Shown here: positions 45,541 through 56,700 of the stretch, piece after piece
Numbering within the stretch: position 1 is the first letter of the stretch
Layout of the letters: each line of letters starts with the position of its first letter
Origin: Antrihabitans cavernicola
GTDB lineage: Bacteria; Actinomycetota; Actinomycetes; Mycobacteriales; Mycobacteriaceae
Reading direction: 5' to 3'
Assembly: GCF_008297975.1 (NCBI RefSeq)
Contig: NZ_VLNY01000004.1
Coordinates: 1-64,000 of the forward strand
Length of the DNA stretch: 64,000 nucleotides
Notes under the pieces: model-generated
Told to the model about the DNA's origin: nothing
The model's database searches: none
Seen by the model: only the letters and a program-made list of their open reading frames with translations
Translations under genes and position numbers: made by a program

Positions 45541-46755
45541 ATGAAGGTGTCGGAATCGATTTCGATGGCCCGCTACCTCGAGCGGCTGCGGGATCACTTC
45601 GAGGCGCATGGGTACGGCTATCCGATCAGCTACCTCGCCATTTGTGACGGCGGCATACTGTTGGCTGTCGTTGCCTCTGTTGCGCAGCGATATTCGCAGC
45701 TGCTGGCGGTCTGGACGATCCTTGCAGTGGCGTTCTGTGCGTGGCCGCTCGTCTGGTTTCAACTCACCGGGCGGACGTCGGCCGTGATGTCGACGTTTAC
45801 CGCCATCTGTGCAACCTCGCTGTTCCTTCTCGAGCCGGTGAGCCCGGACTTCTCGCCTGCGATCCTTGCCATCTGGCTCGCGGTGGCGAGTGCCACCGCA
45901 TCGCTGCGAGTGTCGCTGATCGCGGCGGCTGCCTCGTTGGTCACGCTCGTGGTTCCTGCGCTCGACGGGCGACTGAGCCAGGCGCCGTTCTGGATCGTCG
46001 CCATCGGGTTCGGCTGGGTGGTCGGCTACATGATGCAGGTACAACTACGTCTGCTGCACGAGGAGCGAGCCTCACATGCAGCGAGGGAGCTCAAAGCGGC
46101 GGCGGACGAGCGCAGCCGCATTGCCCGGGAGGTACACGACGTGGTCGCGCATTCGCTGAGCATCACGTTGTTGCACCTCACCGGCGCGCGGCGGGCACTG
46201 GAAGAAGATCGAGACGTCGACGACGCGGTCGATGCGCTGGGGGATGCCGAGCGGGTCGGGAGACAGGCGATGGCGGACATTCGCCGCACGGTCGGCTTGC
46301 TGGATCCGGCCCCGGCTACCGCGCCGCCCGAGCCCGATCTGGCCGACATCGACGATCTCGTCGCGGATTTCCGTCGCGCGGGTCAGTCGGTCGATTACGC
46401 GCTTGTCGGTGATCCGAAGGCAGTGTCCGCGGTCATCGGACTCGGCCTGTTCCGCGCCGCCCAGGAATCGCTCTCCAACGTCGCGAAGCATGCGCCGGGT
46501 CAGGGCGCGCGGATCGATGTTGCGATCGACGAGGAGGTGGCGACGCTGACGGTGTGTAATCCGCTCCCGCCTCGGCATCGGGAGCCGGGCACAGGATCGG
46601 GCATCAAAGGTATGTGCGAGCGTGCGAATCTCCTCGGCGGTACGTCGCAGGCCGGTCGCCACGGTGACGATTGGGTTGTGCGCGTTGCGATTCCGCTCGA
46701 ACCCGACGCCAACACCTCGCGTTGTCTTCAGCAGTTGTTGCGGCGGCAGCCGTGA
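45541..46755 (+). CDS. NarL-family sensor histidine kinase
   Basis: 404 residues. Five to six membrane helices (about 30-165) form a compact sensor without a large extracellular domain, then a HisKA_3 dimerisation helix with phosphoacceptor H199 (EVHDVVAHSL) and an HATPase domain with N box (AAQESLSNVAKHA) and G box (GSGIKGMCERANLLGG). The frame opens at a TTG at 45484 but ATG 45541 is preferred. It overlaps the response regulator start. Membrane-embedded sensors of this type often detect envelope stress or antimicrobials, which fits the adjacent FtsX-type transporter. Confidence 0.92.
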   Translation: MKVSESISMARYLERLRDHFEAHGYGYPISYLAICDGGILLAVVASVAQRYSQLLAVWTILAVAFCAWPLVWFQLTGRTSAVMSTFTAICATSLFLLEPVSPDFSPAILAIWLAVASATASLRVSLIAAAASLVTLVVPALDGRLSQAPFWIVAIGFGWVVGYMMQVQLRLLHEERASHAARELKAAADERSRIAREVHDVVAHSLSITLLHLTGARRALEEDRDVDDAVDALGDAERVGRQAMADIRRTVGLLDPAPATAPPEPDLADIDDLVADFRRAGQSVDYALVGDPKAVSAVIGLGLFRAAQESLSNVAKHAPGQGARIDVAIDEEVATLTVCNPLPPRHREPGTGSGIKGMCERANLLGGTSQAGRHGDDWVVRVAIPLEPDANTSRCLQQLLRRQP

Positions 46756-47423
46756 ACGACGTTTCGGTGTTGCTGGTCGACGATCAAGAACTGGTGCGGT
46801 CGGGGTTGCGTCGGATTCTGCGACGCAAAGACGGATTCGTCATCGCAGGCGAATGTGCCGACGGTCGCGAGGTTGTTGCCGCCGTCGCCGACTCCACGCC
46901 CGACGTTGTGGTGATGGATCTGCGCATGAAGCATGTCGACGGCATCGAGGCGACCCGCAGGCTCCGCGAAACCGACGACCCGCCGCCGGTTCTGGTGTTG
47001 ACCACGTTCGACGACGATGAGTTGCTCTCCGGCGCACTCCGAGCGGGCGCAGCCGGCTTCATTCTGAAGGACTCGCCTGCCGAAGAACTGATTCGTGCCG
47101 TCCGCACCGTCGCCGAGGGCGGTTCCTGTCTCGACCCTGCGGTCACGGCTCGAGTCTTGGCAACCTATCGCCGGGCCCCGGTCGCGGTGTCCCCGAAGGC
47201 CGACGCCGAGGACCTGACGCCGCGGGAAGCAGACGTGCTGCTTCTGCTCGGTCGTGGCTTCAGCAACGCCGAGATCGCGCGACGTCTCGGCATCTCGTCG
47301 GTGACCGTCAAGAGTCACGTCGGCCACATCTTCGTCAAGTTGGGGCTGCGAGACCGGGCGGCGGCAATCGTCTATGCGTTCGATACCGGTGTCGTCACGC
47401 CCGGCATCGCGTCGAACCCGTAG
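46752..47423 (+). CDS. NarL/LuxR-family response regulator
   Basis: 223 residues: receiver domain (1-120) with acidic pocket D10/D11, phosphoacceptor D56 (VVVMDLRMK) and a conserved lysine in FILKDS, then a LuxR-type helix-turn-helix (LTPREADVLLLLGRG...SNAEIARRLGISSVTVKSHV). GTG start overlaps the kinase stop (GTGA). It probably regulates nearby genes such as the divergent ABC transporter; no operator was identified. Confidence 0.94.
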   Translation: MNDVSVLLVDDQELVRSGLRRILRRKDGFVIAGECADGREVVAAVADSTPDVVVMDLRMKHVDGIEATRRLRETDDPPPVLVLTTFDDDELLSGALRAGAAGFILKDSPAEELIRAVRTVAEGGSCLDPAVTARVLATYRRAPVAVSPKADAEDLTPREADVLLLLGRGFSNAEIARRLGISSVTVKSHVGHIFVKLGLRDRAAAIVYAFDTGVVTPGIASNP

Positions 47424-47785
47424 GTCATGCAATCCCGTGACCTGCATGTTTCTACCCACGAGTAACCAACACTCGCATATAACGAATTGGTAACGATCAA
47501 TCTGAGGGATCCTCATGTTCTCGGTCGTCCAAGCATCGCCGGTGCCAGCGGCGATGGATGGTGAACAATCGTCCAGTTTGTTAATTCTGGTACGGCCGCA
47601 CCGTTACCGATTCACGATTCGCCGCCGTGCAGAGTGAAACATGAGGGTTCCCTCATGATCTTGTGTCACTCTTGTGAAGCCCGAACGAGGACGTTCGCTG
47701 TCGATTGCCCCGACTTGATTCGCGGGCCCGACCATCCCCGCCGAACGCTCGCACCCACCAGGTGCCCACGAGAGGAACCTTCACT
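47424..47785 (+). promoter_or_regulatory. upstream regulatory region of fas with three inverted repeats
   Basis: 362 bases without a gene. It holds TGAGG-N3-CCTCA (47503-47515), CATGAGGG-TT-CCCTCATG (47640-47657) and CGAACG-N4-CGTTCG (47682-47697), plus a hairpin CATCGCC/GGCGATG (47534-47556). The first two share the same TGAGG half-site. In mycobacteria a TetR-type regulator, FasR, activates fas-acpS from inverted repeats upstream, so these are candidate sites. I could not assign a confident -10/-35 pair. Confidence 0.6.
47640..47657. promoter_or_regulatory. perfect inverted repeat upstream of fas
   Basis: CATGAGGG and CCCTCATG are perfect eight-base arms with a two-base centre, about 130 bases before the fas start. 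The strongest operator candidate in the region. Confidence 0.6.
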
Positions 47786-50700
47786 GTGACCATCGACGAG
47801 AACGCACCCATCGGCAAAGGACGAGGAGCGACGTCGGCACGGCAAGCCCCCAACGGGTCGATGCTGTCGAAGCCGAGCCGCGCCCCACTGGTCGACAGGT
47901 TCGTCTCGGGCGAGCCGTACGCGATCGCCTTCGGCGGTCAGGGTTCGCCGTGGCTTGCCGGGCTCGAGGAGATCAGCCGTGACAGCGCGCTGGAGCCCGA
48001 GCTCACCGATCTGGTCAACATCGCGGCGTCGTTGCTCGCACCGGTAGAGCAGAAGCTTCTGGTCGTGCGACCGGTCGGATTCGATCCGATCGCGTGGATG
48101 CTCGAAAACGACATCGTCGACGAAGAGCGTGGCGAGGCGTCCGCGGGACCGTCGGAAGCGGCCCTTCGCTCCGCTGCTGTCTCGTTCCCCGGGGTGCTGC
48201 TCACGCAGCTCGCCGCCGTGCGCGCACTGCAGCTGCAGGGCCTCGACCCCGTGAGCGAGCTACCCACCGCCGTCATCGGTCACTCGCAGGGACTCATCGC
48301 TGCGGCCGCTGTCGACAGTGATGGTCGCGACGACGCCGAACTGCTCGCCGTCGCACAGTTGATCGGTGCCGCCGCTGCGTTGATCGGCCGCCGCAGAGGA
48401 ATCGTCGCCGTTGCCGACCGCTCGCCGATGGTGGCCGTGTCCAACGTCGACTCGGACCAACTCGCGACGATCGTCGCAGAGGTAGCCGCGGCCGGCGATC
48501 CCGCAACGGCTGCCGTGCTGTCGATCCGCAACGGTCGCCGTCGCGTGGTGCTGTCGGGTGCGCCCGCGCAGCTGGAGCTGGTCGAGCAGCATTGCGATCG
48601 CATCGCCGCCGAGCAAGCCCGCGAACGTGACGCCAAGAAGCGTGGCGGAGCCGTGTTCGCGCCGGTCTTCGAGCCGCTCGCAGTGGAAGTCGGTTTCCAC
48701 CATCCCGCTCTCGCGGACGCCGTGGAGCTGGTCGGGGAGTGGGCCGCACTGTGCGGTATCGATGTCGAGCGAGCACGCACGCTGACCCATGGTTGCCTGG
48801 TCGATCCGCTCGACTGGGTCCAAACCGTCTCGGACGCTGTCGATTCCGGTGCAACCTGGATCCTCGACCTGGGCCCGGGCGATCAGCTCAGCCGCATGAC
48901 CGCGTCCATCCTGCGGGGCAGCGGCGTCGGCATCGTTGCCGCGGCCACGCGCAGCGGACAGCGCAGCTTGCTCACCCCGGGCGCCGCACCCGAGGTGACG
49001 CCGTCCTGGGCGCAGTTCGCGCCGAAGACGATCACCTTGCCGGACGGTCGGGTCGTCGTCGAAACCGCCTTCACCCGCCTCACCGGACGGTCGCCGATCC
49101 TGCTCGCGGGCATGACGCCGACCACGGTCGACGCGAAAATCGTTGCTGCAGCAGCCAATGCAGGCCACTGGGCCGAGCTGGCCGGCGGTGGCCAGGTGAC
49201 CGAAGAGATCTTCGAAGATCGCGTCACCGAACTGCGCACCCTGTTGGAACCGGGCCGCACGGTCCAGTTCAACTCGCTGTTCCTCGATCCGTACCTGTGG
49301 AAGCTGCAGCTCGGTGGAAAGCGCCTCGTCCAGCGTGCGCGCGCGGCAGGAGCGCCGTTCGACGGCGTCATCGTCACCGCGGGAATCCCGGAACTCGAGG
49401 AGGCCGTCGCGCTGATCCACGAGCTGTCCGAGGCGGGAATCACCCACATCGCGTTCAAACCCGGCACGGTCGCGCAGATTCGTTCAGTGATCCGGATCGC
49501 CAACGAGGCACCGGATTTCGCGGTCATCATGCATATCGAAGGCGGACGTGCGGGCGGTCACCACTCGTGGGAGGACCTCGACGATCTGCTGATCGACACC
49601 TACGCCGAGTTGCGCAGCCACCCGAACGTGATCGTTTGCGTCGGTGGCGGCATCGGTACCCCGGAGCGTGCAGCCGAGTACCTCACCGGTACCTGGTCGG
49701 CGGTCTACGGCTACCCGGCGATGCCGCTCGACGGCATCCTCGTCGGCACGGCCGCCATGGCCACGCTGGAGGCGACCACCTCCGAGCAGGTCAAGCGGCT
49801 CCTCGTCGACACGCCAGGCACCCCCGACTGGGTCGGTGCGGGAACTGCCGAGGGCGGCATGGCTTCCGGGCGTAGTCAGCTCGGTGCCGACATCCACGAG
49901 ATCGACAATGCCGCCTCGCGCACAGGCCGCCTGCTCGACGAGGTCGCGGGCGATGCGGACGCCGTTGCGGATCGTCGCGACGAGATCATCGCCGCGCTCG
50001 ACGGAACGGCCAAGCCGTACTTCGGCGACGTCGAGACCATGACCTACACGCGGTGGCTCGAGCGCTATCTCGAGGTTGCTGTCGGCATCGACTCGCCCAA
50101 CGCCTTCGATTGCGGTTCCGACATCGGCGATGTCATTGCGGCGGTTGCCGATTCCCCCTGGCTGGACATCACGTGGCGTGATCGCTTCGCCGAGATGCTG
50201 CAGCGCACCGAGTCGCGGCTGCACCCGTTCGATCGGGGCCCGATCCCCACTCTGTTCGCCGACCCCGAGTCGCTCGAGCGCCCCATTGCCGCGCTCTGCG
50301 CGCTGAAGGCTCGCTACCCGGATGCCGACACCACTGTGCTGCACCCGGCCGACGTCTCGTTCTTCGTCACCCTGTGCAAGACGCCGGGCAAGCCGGTGAA
50401 CTTCGTTCCCGTCGTCGACGGCGACGTGCGCCGCTGGTGGCGCTCCGATTCCCTGTGGCAGGCACACGATCCGCGCTACTCGGCCGATCAGGTCTGCGTC
50501 ATTCCGGGAACCGTTGCGGTAGCGGGCATCACCCGCATGAACGAGCCGGTCGGCGACCTGCTCGACCGATTCGAAAAGGCAACGACGGACTCTCTGCTCG
50601 GTGCGGGTCAGGAGCCGCTCGCCGTGGCGAGCCGTCGCCACGTCGGCATCTCAAACGGACCGATCGACATCGTGCTCGCCTCGCCCGATGTCACGTGGTC

Positions 50701-53700
50701 CTCGCGCCTGACCCAGAACCCGGTGCAGCGCCTCGGCGACGCATCCGAGTGGATTCTCGTCGACTCGCATGCAGTGCACCCGAAGACCGGCGCGACGCTG
50801 ACCGAGCTCGACGCCACGCACGTCGAACTGTCGGTTCCCTTGGCGCGTAGTGCCGTACGGATCCGGATCACCGTTCCCGCATCGACCAGGGACGGCGGCG
50901 CACCGGTGGTGACCGAAGAAGACGCCGACCTGTCGATGGCGGCGCTGCTTTCCGTGGCAGCCGGCCAGGACCTGCCGACCGTCAAGGGCAACACCGCGCG
51001 CATCAACCTCGCGTGGTCGCCGGACATGGTCGCCGATCACGCGGGTGTGACCGGATCAGCAATGCCGGAGAACCTGAGCTCGGTGGGCAACACCGTCCCT
51101 GATGTGGTCGTCGGTGCCTGCTGGCCCGCGGTGTTCGCGGTGCTGGGCGCTGCGCGCACCGGGGTCAACGGAAGTGTCAGCAGGGTTATCGAAGGCATGT
51201 TGGACCTGGTCCACCTTGACCACCAGGTGCAGCTGGTCGGTGAACTCCCCGCCGAAACGAGCATCCTCACGGTCAAGGCGTCGTCGCACTCGGTGCACGA
51301 CACCGACCTCGGCCGCGTCGTCGAGGTGCACGTGGAGATCGGCGTCACCGATCTCGCGCAAGGGCTGCAAACGCCGGTCGTCGCAAAGCTGGTGGAGCGC
51401 TTCGCGATCCGCGGGCGCACCGGTCGGGGTGAACTGACGGATCCGCCGCGTGCCGGTGGTGCCCTGTCCGGCTCGGTCATCGATACACCACGGCGTCGTC
51501 GTCGCGACACGAAGATCACCGCGCCGCGCGACATGGGGGCGTTCGCCCAGGTGTCCGGCGATCACAACCCGATCCACACGTCCGACGCCGCAGCGTTGCT
51601 AGCCGGCCTCGGCAGTCCGATCGTGCACGGGATGTGGCTCTCGGCCGCCGCCCAGCATGCGGTGTCCGCCATCGACCCCAGGGCGGCCGTGCCTGCCCGC
51701 CGCCTCACCTCGTGGACCGCGCGTTTCCTCGGAATGGTGCGCCCAGGCGCAACTGTCGACGTGCGCGTCGACCGCACCGGCGTCGACGGCGGCGCGGACA
51801 TCGTCGAGGTGTCCTGCCGTGTCGACGGTGACATGGTGATGGTCGCGTCGGGTCGAACGACTGTCCCGAAGACCATCTACGCCTTCCCCGGCCAGGGCAT
51901 TCAGCGGCAGGGCATGGGCCTCGATGCTCGTGCCAGGTCCAAGGCCGCCAAGGACATCTGGGACCGCGCCGACAAGCACACCCGCGCGGCCCTCGGCTTC
52001 TCCATTCTCGCTGTGGTGCGCGACAATCCGACCTACCTGAAGGCGCGCGGTGTCGAGCATCGGCATCCCGATGGCGTGTTGCACCTGACGCAGTTCACCC
52101 AGGTCGCCATGGCGACCCTCGGTGTTGCCCAGATCGCGGAACTGCGCGAGTCGGGTGCCTTCGTAGAAGGTGCCCTGCTGGCGGGACACTCGGTCGGCGA
52201 GTACAACGCGTTGGCCGCCGTCGCCGGCGTGCTGCCGCTGGAAGCCGTACTCGAGGTCGTGTTCCAGCGAGGCTCGGCCATGCACCAGCTGGTACCCCGG
52301 GACAGCAAGGGCCGCAGCAACTATCGGATGGCCGCTATCCGGCCTTCGCAGATCGGGCTGCCGGACGACGAGGTCGAGGGCTTCGTCGCCGCGATCGGCG
52401 AGCGCACCGGTGAATTCCTGCAGGTGGTCAACCTCAACCTGCGTGGCTCGCAGTACGCGATTGCCGGGACCGTCGAAGGACTCGAAGCGCTGGAAGACGA
52501 GATCGACACGCGCCGGGCCCAGTTCGGTGGCAAGCGCGCGTTCATCCTGGTTCCCGGCATCGACGTGCCGTTCCACTCCACGGTGCTGCGCAAGGGCGTT
52601 CCGGAATTCCGCAAGCGACTCGACGAACTGCTGCCGCGAGACCTGCATCCCGAGGTGCTCGAAGGTCGCTACATTCCGAACCTGGTGCCCAAGCCCTTCT
52701 CGCTGAAGCGCGAGTTCGTTCAGGAGATCGCGGACTTGGTGCCGTCCGATCCGCTACAGGATGTGTTGGCAGACTTCGACAACTGGGCCGCACGCCCGCA
52801 CGACCTGTGCCGCGTGGTTCTGACCGAATTGCTGGCCTGGCAGTTCGCCAGCCCGGTTCGGTGGATCGAGACCCAGGACCTGATGTTCGCCGACGAGGCG
52901 GCAGGCGGTCTCGGTGTGGAGCGTTTCGTCGAGGTCGGCCTCGGTGCGATGCCGACGGTGGCGAACCTGGCGACGCAGACGTTGAAGCTGCCCGGTCGCA
53001 CGGGCTCGCCTGTCGAGGTGCTCAACATCGAGCGCGACGCCGCGGTGGTGTACTCCACCGACGTCGATGCTGATCCGGTGGAAGACGATGCCTCGGTCGA
53101 GGTGGTCGAGACTGCCGCTGCGCCTGCGCCTTCCGAGGCACCCGCCCCGGCCGCGCCGGCCGCCCCGAGTGGTGGTCCGCGTCCGCAGGACATCGTGTAC
53201 TCGGCCGCGGATGCGACCAAGACCCTGATCGCGCTGTGGACCAAGCTTCGGCCGGACCAGATCGGACCGGTCGACACCATCGAAGCGTTGTGTGACGGGG
53301 TGTCCTCGCGGCGTAACCAGCTGCTGGTCGACCTCGGTTCCGAGCTGTCGCTCGGTGCCATCGACGGCGCTGCCGATGCCGACATGGCTGCTCTGGCAGG
53401 CACTGTCGAGAAACTGGCGCGTACCTACAAGCCGTTCGGCTCGGTGCTCGCCGAATCGACGGGCGACCACCTGCGTAAGGTCTTCGGCCCGTCGGGTCGT
53501 AGGCCTGCTGCGATCGCCGAACGGGTGAGCAAGGTCTGGGAGCTCGGCGACGGCTGGGCGCACCACGTGCTCGCGGAAGTCGCTCTGGGAACCCGTGAAG
53601 GTGTCAGCGTCCGTGGCGGCGACCTCGGTGGCTTGATCGACGGTCCGTTGACCGACGGCGCGTCCGTCGATGCCGTGATCGACGCCGGCATCGCTGCTGT

Positions 53701-56700
53701 CGCCGCGCGACGGGGCATCACCGTGACGATGCCGTCGTCCGGTGCAGCTTCCGGCGGCACCGTGGACGCTGCCGCACTCGGCGAGTTCACCGACCAGATC
53801 ACCGGGCGTGACGGCGTGCTTGCGTCCGCGGCCCGGCTGGTGCTGAACCAGCTCGGACTGGTGGACGAGGTTTCTGCACCGGAGAAGTCGACCGATGCCG
53901 AACTGATCGACCTGGTGTCGGCAGAGCTGGGCAGCGACTGGCCGCGGCTCGTCGCCCCGACCTTCGATGCGAAACGTGCTGTGCTGATCGACGATCGCTG
54001 GGCCACTGCTCGAGAAGACCTGGCGCGCTTGTGGATCGGTGCCGGCGACATCTCGGGGATCACTGCAGGCGGTTTTCTCGGTGCCGGCAAAGACGTTGCC
54101 GCCCAAGCGCTGTGGTGGAAGGCACGCGCGGCTGCTGCCGATCGTGCGATTCTCACCGCCGCCTACGGCCAGATCGCCGATGCCGCTCTGCGGAGCGTCG
54201 AGTCGGAGTCGTCCGACGTCGCTGTGGTGACCGGCGCGAGCAAGGGCTCGATCGCCGCAGCCATCGCGGGTCGACTGCTGGGCGAGGGTGCCACCGTGAT
54301 CGTCACGACCTCGCGGTTGGACGACGACCGGCTCGGGTTCTACCGAGATCTCTACCGGGACAACGCTCGTGTGGGCGCGGCACTCTGGGTGGTGCCTGCC
54401 AACATGGCGTCCTACACCGACGTCGACGCGTTGATCGACTGGATCGGCAACGACCAGACGGACAACGCCGGTGGTGCCAAGATGCTGATCAAGGCGGCGA
54501 TGACGCCGACTCTGCTGTTCCCCTTCGCAGCCCCTCGCGTCGCAGGTGACCTTGCCGACGCAGGCGCACGTGCGGAGATGGAGATGCGCGTGCTGCTGTG
54601 GTCGGTGGAACGCCTGATCGGTGGTCTGTCGAAGATCGGTTCGGACCACGACGTGGACAGTCGTCTGCACGTGGTGCTGCCCGGTTCGCCCAACCGCGGA
54701 CTGTTCGGTGGCGACGGCGCCTACGGCGAAGCCAAGGCCGCCTTGGACGCGGTCGTCGCCCGGTGGAGTGCCGAACGTACCTGGGCCGAGCGAGTCACGT
54801 TGGTGCACGCCCTGATCGGGTGGGTGCGCGGCACCGGCCTGATGGGTCACAACGACCCGCTGGTCGATGCTGTCGAGGCTGCAGGCGTATCGACGTGGTC
54901 GACGGACGACATGGCGACGGCACTGCTGCGCCTGTGCGCACCGAGCACACGTCGCGACGCCGAGACCAAGCCGGTCGAAGCAGACCTGACCGGTGGTCTC
55001 GCCGACGCGAACCTCGACTTGGCCGCGCTGGCAAAGCAATCGACCGCCGCGACCGCCGCCGATGTGGTGGACACGGACGACGACGCCGTCATCGCGGCTC
55101 TGCCCCCGGCGCCGTCGCAGCTGCAGCAGTCGGCTGCGCCGAAGTGGGGCAACGTCGATGTGGATCCCGCCGACATGGTGGTGATCGTCGGAGCAGGCGA
55201 GCTTGGACCCTACGGCTCGGCCCGCACGCGCTTCGAGATGGAGGTGGACGAGAAGCTCTCCGCCGCAGGCGTTCTGGAGCTGGCGTGGAACACCGGCCTG
55301 GTTGCGTGGGAGAACGATCCGACGCCGGGTTGGTACGACATCGAGTCCGGTGACCTGGTTCCCGAGGCGGAGATTGCCGACAAGTACCACGACGCTGTGG
55401 TGGCGAGGTGCGGTATCCGGCGCTACGAGGACGACGGCGCGATGGTGGAGAACACCGCTCCGCTGCTCACGTCGGTGTTCTTGGACAACGACTTGACCTT
55501 CGTCGTTCGCAGTGAGGCCGAAGCCCGGTCGTTCGCGGCCGCCGATCCGGAGCACACGGTGATCACGCCGGGCGACGGTGGCGACTGGACGGTGATTCGC
55601 AAGGCGGGCACGGAGATTCGTGTGCCACGCAAGATGAAGCTCACCAGGACGGTCGGTGGACAGATTCCCACCGGCTTCGATCCGACTCGCTGGGGCATCT
55701 CGGCGGACATGGCGGGCGCGGTCGACCGGGTGGCGCTGTGGAACATCGTCACCACCGTCGACGCGTTCATCAGCTCCGGCTTCACTCCGTCAGAACTGAT
55801 GCGCTGGGTACACCCGAGCTTGGTGGCCAACACTCAGGGCACCGGAATGGGCGGCATGGAAGCGATGCGTGGGCTGTACATCGACACGCTGCTCGGCGAG
55901 GCTCGAGCGAACGACATTCTGCAGGAGGCACTGCCGAACGTGGTTGCGGCGCACGTGGTCCAGTCGTATGTGGGTAGCTACGGCGCGATGGTGCATCCGG
56001 TTGCGGCGTGCGCAACCGCTGCAGTGTCGGTCGAAGAGGGCGTCGACAAGATCAAGCTCGGCAAGGCCGAATTGGTAGTCGCAGGCGGCTTCGACGATCT
56101 GAGCGCCGAAGGCATCATCGGCTTCGGCGACATGTCGGCCACAGCGGACTCGGCGGCCATGTCGGCCAAGGGCATCAGCGACAACCGGTTCTCGCGAGCC
56201 AACGATCGTCGTCGCGGTGGATTCGTCGAATCACAGGGTGGCGGAACGATTCTGCTCGCTCGCGGTGACATCGCACAGGCCATGGGGCTGCCGGTGCTCG
56301 GCGTAGTGGCATGGGCACAGTCCTTCGGTGACGGCGTGCATACATCGATCCCGGCTCCGGGACTCGGCGCCTTGGGAGCCGGCCGCGGTGGCGCGAACTC
56401 GCGAATGGCGAAATCGCTGCGCAGCTTGGGTGTTTCGGCCGACGAGGTCGCAGTGATCTCCAAGCACGACACATCCACGGCGGCAAACGATCCGAACGAG
56501 TCGGAGTTGCACGAGCGGTTGGCGTCGGCGATCGGCCGATCCGACGGTGCGCCGATGTTCGTCGTCTCGCAGAAGAGTCTGACCGGTCACGCGAAGGGCG
56601 GCGCGGCGGCATTCCAGCTGATCGGGCTGTGCCAGGTGCTCAGTCATGGCGTCATCCCGCCGAACCGCAGCCTCGATTGCGTCGATGAGAAGATGCAGGA

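Noticed and set aside
40086-47423. Integrated element at tRNA-Leu
   Set aside because: No integrase, excision gene or direct repeat of the tRNA 3' end is visible, so an integrative element cannot be claimed.
52754-55555. A 933-codon open frame on the minus strand within fas
   Set aside because: It is antisense to the synthase, whose catalytic motifs are all present in the plus frame; the antisense sequence has no recognisable domain.
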